NCBI GenBank assembly: GCA_016782755.1
Contig: JADHXY010000004.1
Span: 1-38,463, forward strand
DNA: 38,463 nt
Reading direction: 5' to 3'
DNA from: Phycisphaerae bacterium
Lineage (GTDB): Bacteria; Planctomycetota; Phycisphaerae; Sedimentisphaerales; Anaerobacaceae
The translations under genes were made by a program, and so were the position numbers. Below the pieces are notes generated by a model. It ran no database searches, was not told the origin of the DNA, and worked only from the letters and a program-made list of their open reading frames with translations. Every line of letters begins with the position of its first letter. Within the stretch, counting starts at the first letter, position 1. This document shows, piece after piece, positions 8,366-16,108 of this stretch.

Positions 8366-8373
8366 AATCGAGT
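8356..8373 (+). repeat. Right copy of the 18-bp perfect direct repeat
   Basis: This copy is identical to 5996-6013 and overlaps the terminator T-tract. Sequence outside the 18 bases does not match between the two copies, so the repeat has sharp limits. Confidence 0.6.
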
Positions 8374-8490
8374 CCCCTCAGGCGGTGGACCAAAACCGCC
8401 AGCTTTGAATAAACCACCACGATATCCAATAATCGATTACACAGAAAAATATATTGTCAGGCAGCCTCAGCAGTATCGCCAAGAACTTGG

Positions 8491-8518
8491 TTGTTATATT
8501 GAGCGGTTTTTGTATAAT
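8491..8518 (+). promoter_or_regulatory. Candidate sigma-70 promoter for mutS
   Basis: TTGTTA (8491-8496) and a perfect TATAAT (8513-8518) are separated by 16 bases. They lie about 70 bases upstream of the mutS start codon. No other gene on this strand lies in between. Confidence 0.55.
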
Positions 8519-8590
8519 CACCTCTTGATCTGTGGATCAAACTTTACGACTCTTTTTTATACCTGATAAGGCTTAGCGGTAGAGATTATT

Positions 8591-11209
8591 ATGACAGAAA
8601 ACGTTCAAAAACTTACTCCTGCTATGAAGCAGTTCCATTATTTCAAAAAAAAGTACCCCGATGCAGTTCTTTTTTTCCGCATGGGCGATTTTTATGAAAC
8701 CTTTTACGAAGATGCGAAAATATGCTCAAAAGTTCTCGGCCTAACCCTTACAAGCAGGAGCAAGGGAACAAATCCCATCCCCTTAGCGGGCGTTCCTTTC
8801 CATGCCGTTGATGGCTACCTGAAAAAAATGCTCCAGGCCGGCTACAAGGTAGCGGTCTGCGAACAGGTTGAAGACCCAAAAAAAGCACAAGGCGTAGTAA
8901 AACGTGATGTTGTCAGAATAGTCACTCCCGGAACCCTTACCGATGACATGCTGCTCAATGCAAAGGAAGACAATTTCCTCTGTGCAGTCGGAATCGGGTC
9001 AGCCGGGGCGGCACTGAGCTGGATAGATATTTCGACGGGGCATTTTTTCTGTCAGAAGCTTGACGAGCAAAAGCTCTTAGATGAGATACTGCGGCTCGGG
9101 CCGGCAGAGTGTCTGGTGCCCGATATGCGAGGCGAACTTTTCGAGCAGCAAACAAAAGAGCTAACACGCCAGATATCACAGCTTACTGGTGCAGTTATAA
9201 CCGAAAGGCCGGGGTGGTATTTCGACCGACATCAGTGCACCCAGCGATTGATCAAACACTTCAAAACCGCAACACTCGAAGGGTTCGGCATAATTGACTC
9301 AGACGAAAGCATCATACCTGCCGGCGCAATACTCGAATATCTAAACGAGACACAAAAAACCGCACTCGGTCATATATCAAGCCTCAAAAGGATCGACCGC
9401 AAAAACTACCTGCAAATCGACCAGGCCTCACTCAGAAGCCTTGAGGTTCTGCGGACGATGCGAGGCGAAAACCAGAAAGGTTCATTACTTGACAGCATAG
9501 ACATGACACTGACCGGCATGGGCGCAAGAATGCTAAGAAACTGGGTTTGCATGCCGCTGTGTGATGTTGGTGCAATTGAACTTCGCCAGGATGCAGTAGA
9601 AGAGCTAAAAGATTCACCAGACAGGCTTGGAGATATCAGCAGGCAGTTAGGTGACATTTATGACCTCGAGAGAATTGCTGCAAGGGTCAGCACATTTCGC
9701 GCAAACCCGCGAGACCTTCTTGCATTGGCTTCGACTTTAAGACAGATACCCGCTTTGCGTTCTGTTCTGGGGGGTATGGAGTCGGATATATGGCTTGAGT
9801 TGTCGAACGGCTGCGACAGTATCGATGAGTTGGCAGAACTGCTTGATAGTGCAATAAAGCCGGATTCTCCGACACATCTGCGAGGTGGCGGTGTAATTAA
9901 GGACGGCTTCAACCAAAAGCTCGACCAGCTGCGAAGCATATCCAGAGACGGACAGAAATGGCTTAGAGAATATCAAAAATCACAGATCGAACGCACCGGA
10001 ATAGCCAACCTGAAAATCGGATACAACAAAGTATTCGGTTTCTATATCGAATTGAGCGGCTCATCCGCACACAAAGCACCAACGGATTATATCCGCAAAC
10101 AAACCCTCAAAAACGCCGAGCGATACATAACCGAGGAACTTAAAGAATACGAATCAAAAGCAATCGGTGCCAGCCAGACCGCTTTAGAACTCGAGCTGGA
10201 ATTGTTCGAGACCATCAGGCGACAAGCCGCCGAATACGTCGCCAGACTCCAGAAGCTGGCAAATATAATTGCACAGTGCGACTGCCTGACTGCTTTTGCG
10301 ACATTAGCAAGGAAAAGAGCATACATCAGGCCGCAAGTGACAAATAGCGGAGAGCTGTATATAGAGGAAGGCAAGCATCCGGTTTTGGCAGAGAACCTCG
10401 GTGCCGAATTTGTCAGCAACGATATCGAACTCGGCGGCAAAAAGGGCGATTGCATAATAATCACAGGCCCAAACATGAGCGGCAAAAGCACCTATATCAG
10501 GCAAGTCGCTCTTTTGGCACTGCTCGCACAGACAGGCTCGTTTGTCCCCGCAAAATCCGCATCGATTGGAGTTGTCGATAGAATATTCACAAGGGTCGGC
10601 GCCTCCGACGAACTGACACGAGGCCGATCAACATTCATGGTAGAAATGACAGAAACCGCAAATATAATAAATAACGCCACAGAAAAATCTCTTGTCATAC
10701 TCGATGAGGTCGGCAGGGGAACGAGCACCTATGACGGTTTATCGCTTGCATGGGCGATTACAGAACATATAGCAACAAAATTAAAGTGCAGAACCCTGTT
10801 TGCGACACATTATCATGAATTAACAGAGTTAGCGGAGCTTTTTGAGAATATAAAAAATTGCAACGTAGCCGTTCGTGAATGGATGGACGAGGTTATATTT
10901 TTGCACAAGATTGTAACCGGCGGTACAGACAAGAGTTATGGTATTCATGTGGCAAAGCTGGCTGGGTTGCCAAAAACAATACTCCAGCGGAGCAAGGAGA
11001 TACTTGCCGATCTCGAAAGTACGTTTACAAAAGAGGTTAGCGGCGAACATTTATCCAGGCTAAAAACCAAAGAGCCTGAGCAAAACCTGCTTTTTGTTGA
11101 GAAAAACAAAGGTGTACTCGATAAACTTGCTTCGATCGACGTTAATAATCTGACCCCGATAGAGGCGATAAACCTGCTTAATCAGATAAAAAACGAAATC
11201 AAAGATTGA
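8591..11209 (+). CDS. mutS: DNA mismatch repair protein MutS
   Basis: The 872-residue protein is a full-length MutS. The N-terminal mismatch-recognition domain has GDFYETF with Phe34 and Glu36, the pair that stacks on and contacts the mispaired base. The connector, lever and clamp domains follow. The C-terminal ATPase has Walker A GPNMSGKST (about residues 626-634), the Walker B ILDEVGRGTSTYDG stretch and the ATHYHEL switch. The C-terminal tail (LTPIEAINLLNQIKNEI) is the tetramer-forming helix region. The protein starts mismatch repair with MutL, which is not in this window. Transcription appears independent, from the promoter near 8500. Phe-X-Glu marks the MutS1 subfamily. Confidence 0.98.
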   Translation: MTENVQKLTPAMKQFHYFKKKYPDAVLFFRMGDFYETFYEDAKICSKVLGLTLTSRSKGTNPIPLAGVPFHAVDGYLKKMLQAGYKVAVCEQVEDPKKAQGVVKRDVVRIVTPGTLTDDMLLNAKEDNFLCAVGIGSAGAALSWIDISTGHFFCQKLDEQKLLDEILRLGPAECLVPDMRGELFEQQTKELTRQISQLTGAVITERPGWYFDRHQCTQRLIKHFKTATLEGFGIIDSDESIIPAGAILEYLNETQKTALGHISSLKRIDRKNYLQIDQASLRSLEVLRTMRGENQKGSLLDSIDMTLTGMGARMLRNWVCMPLCDVGAIELRQDAVEELKDSPDRLGDISRQLGDIYDLERIAARVSTFRANPRDLLALASTLRQIPALRSVLGGMESDIWLELSNGCDSIDELAELLDSAIKPDSPTHLRGGGVIKDGFNQKLDQLRSISRDGQKWLREYQKSQIERTGIANLKIGYNKVFGFYIELSGSSAHKAPTDYIRKQTLKNAERYITEELKEYESKAIGASQTALELELELFETIRRQAAEYVARLQKLANIIAQCDCLTAFATLARKRAYIRPQVTNSGELYIEEGKHPVLAENLGAEFVSNDIELGGKKGDCIIITGPNMSGKSTYIRQVALLALLAQTGSFVPAKSASIGVVDRIFTRVGASDELTRGRSTFMVEMTETANIINNATEKSLVILDEVGRGTSTYDGLSLAWAITEHIATKLKCRTLFATHYHELTELAELFENIKNCNVAVREWMDEVIFLHKIVTGGTDKSYGIHVAKLAGLPKTILQRSKEILADLESTFTKEVSGEHLSRLKTKEPEQNLLFVEKNKGVLDKLASIDVNNLTPIEAINLLNQIKNEIKD

Positions 11210-11421
11210 GCATTTATGGCCAATTTTTCGCGATTTTTTTAGGAAATATTTGGAAATTTTCTGAAAAACAGTTCAATATTTTCGAATTTTTTTGAAAAAA
11301 AGGGGGTTTTTTCGAGGTTTTTTTGGGCGAAATTTACATTTTCATCGTAGAACGGCTATGAAGTGATGGCTTAATGTCATGAAGTTTTGGTGCCTTAATT
11401 TGTTTTTTGAAAGGCTAAAAA

Positions 11422-12150
11422 ATGACACAGGTCGAAATGATAACCGATCTTTTGAGCAGTTTGCTGCAAAGCAAAAATCCCGCCCGAATAACCGAAAATC
11501 AGCTGGGGTGTTTAGCCAAATCAACCAGCGCACACATAGCAGTTGCAATCCAGAATATTGTCGATGTGGGTACCAGTCCGGCGGAGTTGATGGCTATGTG
11601 GGAGAAGAATAAACGTTTTCTTCCCGATCAAAGCTCGAAGCTGCGCTGCGAGTTGCCGCAAAATCACGTATTGCAGAAAGTTTTAGCTGAGCACGATATG
11701 GTTCTGTGCCTGATGAACGATCTTTATGCAGTCAATAAGCAAGTGCAGAAAATCAGCAGTTTATCGAGTACAAGCCACGAGGTGAGACGGCTGGCATTTA
11801 TCGCCGAACATTTAATTAACTCCGAGCAGCACCGCGAGCGAGAGGAAGAGATTATTTATCCGGCATTGCGACAGAAGGGGTATTCGGGTCTTCTGGAATT
11901 TGTCAGCCGGCAGCATCTTGATCTTAGCCGGGCAGATTACAAGCTAAAAAGCCTTGTCTGGCAAGTAGATGAGATAAACACCGATTTTTTCAAATACCAG
12001 CTCGCCGAATATGTAAATTACCTTGTCCCGAATATGAAAGAGCATATTTTTGTCGAGAATAATGTAATTTACCCTCTTGCGGTTGAGCTTATCAAAGAAC
12101 ATACGGCGTGGGTGAAGATGAAAGAAATATGTGACCAGATATGGTATTAA
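11422..12150 (+). CDS. Hemerythrin-domain (HHE) protein with N-terminal DUF438-like region
   Basis: The 242-residue protein has an N-terminal helical region (about residues 1-65) reminiscent of DUF438, followed by a hemerythrin-type four-helix bundle. Candidate diiron ligands follow the family spacing: VLAEHD, EHLINSEQHREREEEIIYPAL, RQHLDL and MKEHIFVENNVIYPLA, each His paired with Glu or Asp. Such proteins bind oxygen or NO or help repair iron-sulfur clusters, as in the YtfE/Ric group. No signal peptide is seen, so it should be cytosolic. It lies 212 bases after mutS behind a T-rich gap and is probably a separate unit. Whether it senses, stores or repairs cannot be decided from sequence. Confidence 0.85.
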   Translation: MTQVEMITDLLSSLLQSKNPARITENQLGCLAKSTSAHIAVAIQNIVDVGTSPAELMAMWEKNKRFLPDQSSKLRCELPQNHVLQKVLAEHDMVLCLMNDLYAVNKQVQKISSLSSTSHEVRRLAFIAEHLINSEQHREREEEIIYPALRQKGYSGLLEFVSRQHLDLSRADYKLKSLVWQVDEINTDFFKYQLAEYVNYLVPNMKEHIFVENNVIYPLAVELIKEHTAWVKMKEICDQIWY

Positions 12151-12282
12151 GACCTGCTGGCTTTGGAAGAGCGGCTTGGTGATGACGTTAGTGCCCTGTT
12201 GCGGATGTAGATTTGCGGCAGGTTTTTTTTCAGGCCTCTCTGCCAGAAGATTAGAGGTCAGATTTTAGAAAAAGACAAAAAG

Positions 12283-12339
12283 ACCCCGATGGATCGGGGT
12301 GTCGCTTTGCTCCATTTTGACAGTCCCGATTCATCGGGA
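12283..12339. repeat. Two short TCCCGAT/ATCGGGA-type palindromes
   Basis: ACCCCGAT-GG-ATCGGGGT (12283-12300) and TCCCGAT-TC-ATCGGGA (12324-12339) are perfect hairpins with two-base loops. A third member, TCCCGAC-AG-GTCGGGA, lies at 14792-14807 on the other side of the retron. They look like a dispersed extragenic palindrome family. Confidence 0.65.
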
Positions 12340-12485
12340 AACAGGATTTTAATAAAAAATAATAAAATATCCTTAACTTAATTAGTTTTTGGAGTATAAT
12401 TGGCCCAGTTTTTGATGGTCGGCTTTGTTTTGGAGAGTTGTTGTTAAGTATTTTTTGTCACCCAGCCTCCAAATCCAGATTCTTT

Positions 12486-12514
12486 TTGACTGCAAGTGTG
12501 GGAGTGGGTATTAT
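12486..12514 (+). promoter_or_regulatory. Candidate promoter of the retron
   Basis: TTGACT (12486-12491) and TATTAT (12509-12514) are separated by exactly 17 bases. The predicted start near 12521 lies about 28 bases before the a1 repeat of the retron RNA. This placement suits co-transcription of the RNA, effector and reverse transcriptase. Confidence 0.6.
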
Positions 12515-12548
12515 ATGGTCAGATAAAATTAGAATATTATAATTGTGG

Positions 12549-12736
12549 ACTGGGAGATAGTACTGTGCTCTAGTATATGAACCAAAAATTAATGGTTCAG
12601 GATGGTGTTGAGCCGTCCTCTTTTAGGATTTTTTACCTTTCGGTGTGAGAGAAAACTTCTCGCACAGAAGGGTCCTTCTTTAGCGAAAAGTTTTCTCTCA
12701 CACGCTCTGAGTAGGGCACAGTACTGTCTGTCCAGT
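12549..12736 (+). ncRNA. Retron msr-msd non-coding RNA
   Basis: The region shows the expected retron RNA architecture. An a1 segment at 12549-12571 (core AGTACTGTGC) is complementary to an a2 segment at 12709-12736 (core GCACAGTACT). After a1 come two short msr stem-loops: TGAACCA/TGGTTCA (12579-12599) and AGGATGG/CCGTCCT (12599-12619). Then comes a long msd hairpin with 16-bp perfect arms at 12643-12658 and 12688-12703, and an inner AGAAGG/CCTTCT tip. The G at 12573, just after a1, is a candidate branching guanosine, but it sits in TAGT rather than the more familiar AGC context. The RNA directly precedes the effector and RT genes. Confidence 0.87.
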
Positions 12737-12760
12737 TTTGTTTTTTGGGTTGGTATTAAT

Positions 12761-13690
12761 ATGGCACAAGCAACTATTAGGAGAGCTTCTCAACCGCCAA
12801 AGGCTGTAAACGCTATCAAGTCCGTGCTTGGCAGGTCAAATACACTACTCAACACAGATGCAACCATCGTTCTCGCTTGTGGAAAACAGCCTAACCTAGA
12901 TTACCCCGGAGGACGTGATCACATTATAAAATATGCGGAAAAGCACCTCAAGAAGTTCCAATTCTTCGTAGCCGAAAAAGTATTTAAGTCACTTGGTAAC
13001 ACTGGCATAGATTTACTTACATTGGAAGCAAGTCTATTAGATTTCTGTGATTGCATTCTTATTGTCTTGGAAAGTGAAAGCACATACGCTGAATTGGGTG
13101 CATTCGCTATAGATGAAAAATTAGCAAAAAATATGTTAGTCATAAATGATAGCGACTTCGAAGCATGTCAATCTTTTATTTCACTAGGTCCGCTTGCTAA
13201 GATTGACAAGATTTCACGTTTTGGGCCAGTAATATACACCGACTTAAAAACTATACTCAGAGCTGTTCCTGAATTGAAACATAGGTTGTCGAAGATAGAG
13301 AAGAAGAATAGGAAAAGATTTCCTCTTAAAGATTTTGGAGAATTTCAGGAGGCACAAGCAAAAATCAGAATATTATTCCTGCTCGACATGATTACCTTCT
13401 TCCAGCCCTTAAAGTACAAGGAGATCATTGGGCTCTTGAAAACCTATTATGGAAATCATAGTTTCGATATTCACCTTGATCTTCACGTACTTCATGCTTT
13501 GGGACTTATAACTATGATCAAAGAATACTATATGCGACCAACAGACAATCAGAAATTCTTCTTTGCTTACTATGGTTTAAATGAGATATCTGTAAGGTCA
13601 GACGTTGTTAACCATTATCATAAGTATTCGACAGAAAGGGTTTCTATCCTCAAAGATAGGTTAGGTGAACTCCCATGGCTAAATCGCTAA
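12761..13690 (+). CDS. Retron St85-family effector (nucleoside deoxyribosyltransferase-like plus winged-helix region)
   Basis: The start is set at ATG 12761 (MAQATIRRAS), because an upstream in-frame ATG at 12602 lies inside the retron RNA. This gives 309 residues. The N-terminal half has NDT-like features: DATIVLACG as first strand and loop, the CDCILIVLE strand, and ESESTYAELGAFA with a candidate catalytic Glu. The C-terminal half (about residues 205-290) looks like a winged-helix DNA-binding region. In type II retrons, such as Eco1/Ec86, this kind of effector is held inactive by the RT-msDNA complex and released on phage infection, killing or arresting the cell. The stop overlaps the RT start by 16 bases, indicating coupled translation. 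Confidence 0.88.
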   Translation: MAQATIRRASQPPKAVNAIKSVLGRSNTLLNTDATIVLACGKQPNLDYPGGRDHIIKYAEKHLKKFQFFVAEKVFKSLGNTGIDLLTLEASLLDFCDCILIVLESESTYAELGAFAIDEKLAKNMLVINDSDFEACQSFISLGPLAKIDKISRFGPVIYTDLKTILRAVPELKHRLSKIEKKNRKRFPLKDFGEFQEAQAKIRILFLLDMITFFQPLKYKEIIGLLKTYYGNHSFDIHLDLHVLHALGLITMIKEYYMRPTDNQKFFFAYYGLNEISVRSDVVNHYHKYSTERVSILKDRLGELPWLNR

Positions 13691-14646
13691 TCGACATGGT
13701 TGCTACATACTTAGGTCATACAAGAGAGCAGGTTCTCCACTTGAGCTACAGGGCACCCATGACATACAGACGCTATACAATTCCAAAGAAGAAAGGAGGG
13801 AGGCGCCTTATCAATCATCCTGCCAAGCAAACTAAGTCACTTCAATATGCGTTGATGAATATTTTTCTTAGTCAACTTCCTATCCATTCCTGTGCCGCTG
13901 CTTATAAGAAAAAAACTGCATCTGAACATATCCCATCTCCTCTTTTGAAAAATGCCATTCTTCATGCACCATATAGCTATTCAGTTAGAATTGATTTTAC
14001 TGATTTTTTTCATTCAATATCATCTCTTGATTTATTCAACCGAATTAGTAACAATGACATAAATCTTTCGATAAGTGATAAGGAATTTATTGAGAATTGT
14101 CTTTTTGTAAGAGTACCAGAGGGACAAAAAGGGCTGGCCATAGGTGCTCCATCTTCGCCGATTATAAGCAATATCGTTATGTATTCTCTCGATGAACAGA
14201 TAAACGCCATTGCAAACGGCATTTCCGATAGGGTCGCATATAGTAGGTATGCAGATGATATTATCTTTTCTACTAATCTGCGGGGAGGTTGTAATTATTT
14301 TTATCGTGCTATGAGTGAACTTGTAACTAGAACAAGCTCTCCCAAGTTAGTGATAAATAGAAGCAAAACCATGTTTTCATCCCGCGCTAGCCGCCGAGTT
14401 GTAACTGGCTTATTTATTCGACCCGATGGTGGAACTTCTCTTGGCAGACAAAACAAAAGATATATCCGAAAACTTCTCTTTGATCTTAAGCGAGATAACA
14501 TTGAACCGAGAAAGCTAACATATCTCTCCGGATACTTAGCCTTTGCACTTGACGTCGAGCCAGATTTTTATAACCGCCTTGCCCATAAATATGGGGCAGA
14601 ACTTCTTGCAGTTGCCATAGGTAAAACCCACCATGATGTGAGCTGA
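13675..14646 (+). CDS. Retron reverse transcriptase (St85 family)
   Basis: The 323-residue protein is a bacterial retron reverse transcriptase that copies the msd part of the adjacent RNA into msDNA. Motif A is VRIDFTDFFHSI (Asp107). The catalytic YADD lies at residues 192-195 in SRYADDIIFST. The QKGLAIGAPSSPIISN block is RT motif 4. The retron-specific VTG lies at 243-245 in RRVVTGLFI. The usual retron NAXXH region X reads TASEH here, so the Asn is replaced but Ala and His are kept. Length is typical. It overlaps the effector gene, and the RNA lies upstream in the usual order RNA-effector-RT. The gene appears intact. Confidence 0.95.
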   Translation: MAKSLIDMVATYLGHTREQVLHLSYRAPMTYRRYTIPKKKGGRRLINHPAKQTKSLQYALMNIFLSQLPIHSCAAAYKKKTASEHIPSPLLKNAILHAPYSYSVRIDFTDFFHSISSLDLFNRISNNDINLSISDKEFIENCLFVRVPEGQKGLAIGAPSSPIISNIVMYSLDEQINAIANGISDRVAYSRYADDIIFSTNLRGGCNYFYRAMSELVTRTSSPKLVINRSKTMFSSRASRRVVTGLFIRPDGGTSLGRQNKRYIRKLLFDLKRDNIEPRKLTYLSGYLAFALDVEPDFYNRLAHKYGAELLAVAIGKTHHDVS

Positions 14647-14807
14647 GATTGCCGCGCTGCGCTCGCAATGACAAAGAAGGTGGGGATGACAGAGAGGTGG
14701 TATGAAGTGGAAGGGATGCTGTTTTAATAGGTTTCTCCGCTTCGTTCGCTTTGCTCACTTCGGTCGAAATGACCGAGAAGTGTGGGAATAATCCCGACAG
14801 GTCGGGA
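14646..14807. repeat. Cluster of dispersed extragenic repeat remnants
   Basis: The start of the 432-bp gap after the RT gene holds GAGATTGCCGCGCTGCGCTC near 14646, a CTTCGTTCGCTTTGCTCACT segment near 14740, and a TCCCGAC/GTCGGGA palindrome at 14792-14807. These look like widespread non-coding repeat families. No gene is seen in the rest of the gap to 15078, apart from another repeat copy at 14971-15005. Confidence 0.5.
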
Positions 14808-14970
14808 CTTTCAGCACAAGAGATTGAGTATTGTTTCGCCCCGTTGGGGGTTTGGGCTTTTGGGTGTTGATCCCATCGCTCGCGCTCAGGGCTTTTGATG
14901 TGGCGATTCCTTGAAGCTTATGAGGAAATAGGATAGGCGAAAAAACATTTATCCCGGCGGTTTTGTTTTT

Positions 14971-15005
14971 TTATCGAACGCGCAACAACTAAGTTGAATT
15001 GGTAT
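14971..15005 (-). repeat. Partial copy of the ATACCAATTC dispersed repeat
   Basis: On the minus strand this reads ATACCAATTCAACTTAG then GCGCGTTCGATAA. It closely matches 36262-36300 after parB. About four of every five positions agree over some 35 bases. It is an inverted, incomplete copy of that element. Confidence 0.6.
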
Positions 15006-15078
15006 AAGGTTGCTTTGGGGGGTGTTTCATGGTAGAATTTGTCCTTTCGAGTTAAATGCAAATTTATAGGAAATAGAG

Positions 15079-15966
15079 ATGCTAACAGATAATATTCTTG
15101 ATCTTATCGGCAATACACCTTTGCTTCAGCTTAAGGGTGAGCGGATATTTGCTAAGGCAGAGTTTCTTAATCCCGGCGGTAGTATTAAGGATAGGGTTGC
15201 TCTTGCGATGCTTGAGGGTGCGCGGCGGGATGGCAAGCTGAGAGAAGATTCAATTATAGTCGAGCCTACCAGCGGCAATACTGGTATCGGGCTTGCATTG
15301 GTTGGAGGGCTGATGGGTTATCGGGTTAAGATCGTTATGCCGGAGGGGATGAGCGAGGAAAGGAAAAAACTTATCACGGCACTTGGTGCGGAGCTGATAT
15401 TGACCGATGATAAGGAATCTCTGCCGGGAGCAGTGGCAAAGGCGGAGCAGATGGCAAGAGAGGATGATCGTGTATTTGTGCCGCAGCAGTTTGAAAATCC
15501 TGAGAATCCGAAGGTTCATTACGAGCAGACGGCGAGGGAGCTATGGCGGCAGATGGGCGGGGATATTAGCGGGTTTGTGGCTGGGGTCGGCAGCGGTGGT
15601 ACTTTGCAGGGGGTGGGGGAATTCCTTAAGGAGCAGAATCCCGATATAAAAATCGTAGCCGTTGAGCCGAAGAATGTTTCCGCATTGCTCGGGCATGAGC
15701 CGGGGCTGCACCAGATACAGGGGATCGGGGACGGATTTGTGCCGGCTGTGCTGGATGTTTCGCTGGTCGATGACGTGATAGAAGTTACCGACGAAGATGC
15801 TATTGAAACTACGCGGGCACTCGGGAGGGATTTCGGCTGTCTTGTGGGTATCAGCAGCGGAGCTAATGTGTGGGCGGCACGAAAGTTGGCGGAGAAAATC
15901 GACGGCAATATTGCAACGGTATTGCCCGATAGAGCGGAAAGATATTTTTCGACTGCACTGCTTTAA
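15079..15966 (+). CDS. cysK: Cysteine synthase (O-acetylserine sulfhydrylase)
   Basis: The 295-residue protein is a fold-type II PLP enzyme that makes cysteine from O-acetylserine and sulfide. Signatures include NPGGSIKDRVA with the PLP-binding Lys, the substrate loop EPTSGNTGIG, the PLP phosphate loop GVGSGGTLQGVG, and GISSGANVWAA near the C-terminus. The N-terminus (DNILDLIGNTPLLQL) starts as in the family, so the ATG at 15079, preceded by AGGAAATAGAG, is well supported. It is slightly shorter than many CysK proteins but has all key segments. CysK versus CysM cannot be separated with certainty. No cysE is adjacent. It appears to be a single-gene unit. Confidence 0.93.
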   Translation: MLTDNILDLIGNTPLLQLKGERIFAKAEFLNPGGSIKDRVALAMLEGARRDGKLREDSIIVEPTSGNTGIGLALVGGLMGYRVKIVMPEGMSEERKKLITALGAELILTDDKESLPGAVAKAEQMAREDDRVFVPQQFENPENPKVHYEQTARELWRQMGGDISGFVAGVGSGGTLQGVGEFLKEQNPDIKIVAVEPKNVSALLGHEPGLHQIQGIGDGFVPAVLDVSLVDDVIEVTDEDAIETTRALGRDFGCLVGISSGANVWAARKLAEKIDGNIATVLPDRAERYFSTALL

Positions 15967-16108
15967 GCCTGATGCATTTTTCCCCGGCTTGACAACGGTG
16001 AATAACTTTGTTCGCGATCGGTGCCGGATTACAGGCCGGAAAAAAAGGTTGAATACTTCGTAAATATCGAGTAAAAACCTTTCTGAAAGTGATTATAAAG
16101 GATTTTTC

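Larger units (their letters stand above)
12151..12548. other. Intergenic region upstream of the retron, with palindromic repeats
   Basis: No gene is seen. The region holds two perfect short palindromes (12283-12339) and two promoter-like pairs. One is TTAACT/TATAAT at 12373-12400 with a 16-base spacer. The better-placed one is TTGACT/TATTAT at 12486-12514. Confidence 0.6.

Noticed and set aside
14486-14758. A 90-codon minus-strand frame crossing the end of the reverse transcriptase gene
   Set aside because: It is antisense to the RT C-terminus and runs into dispersed repeats, with no ribosome site.
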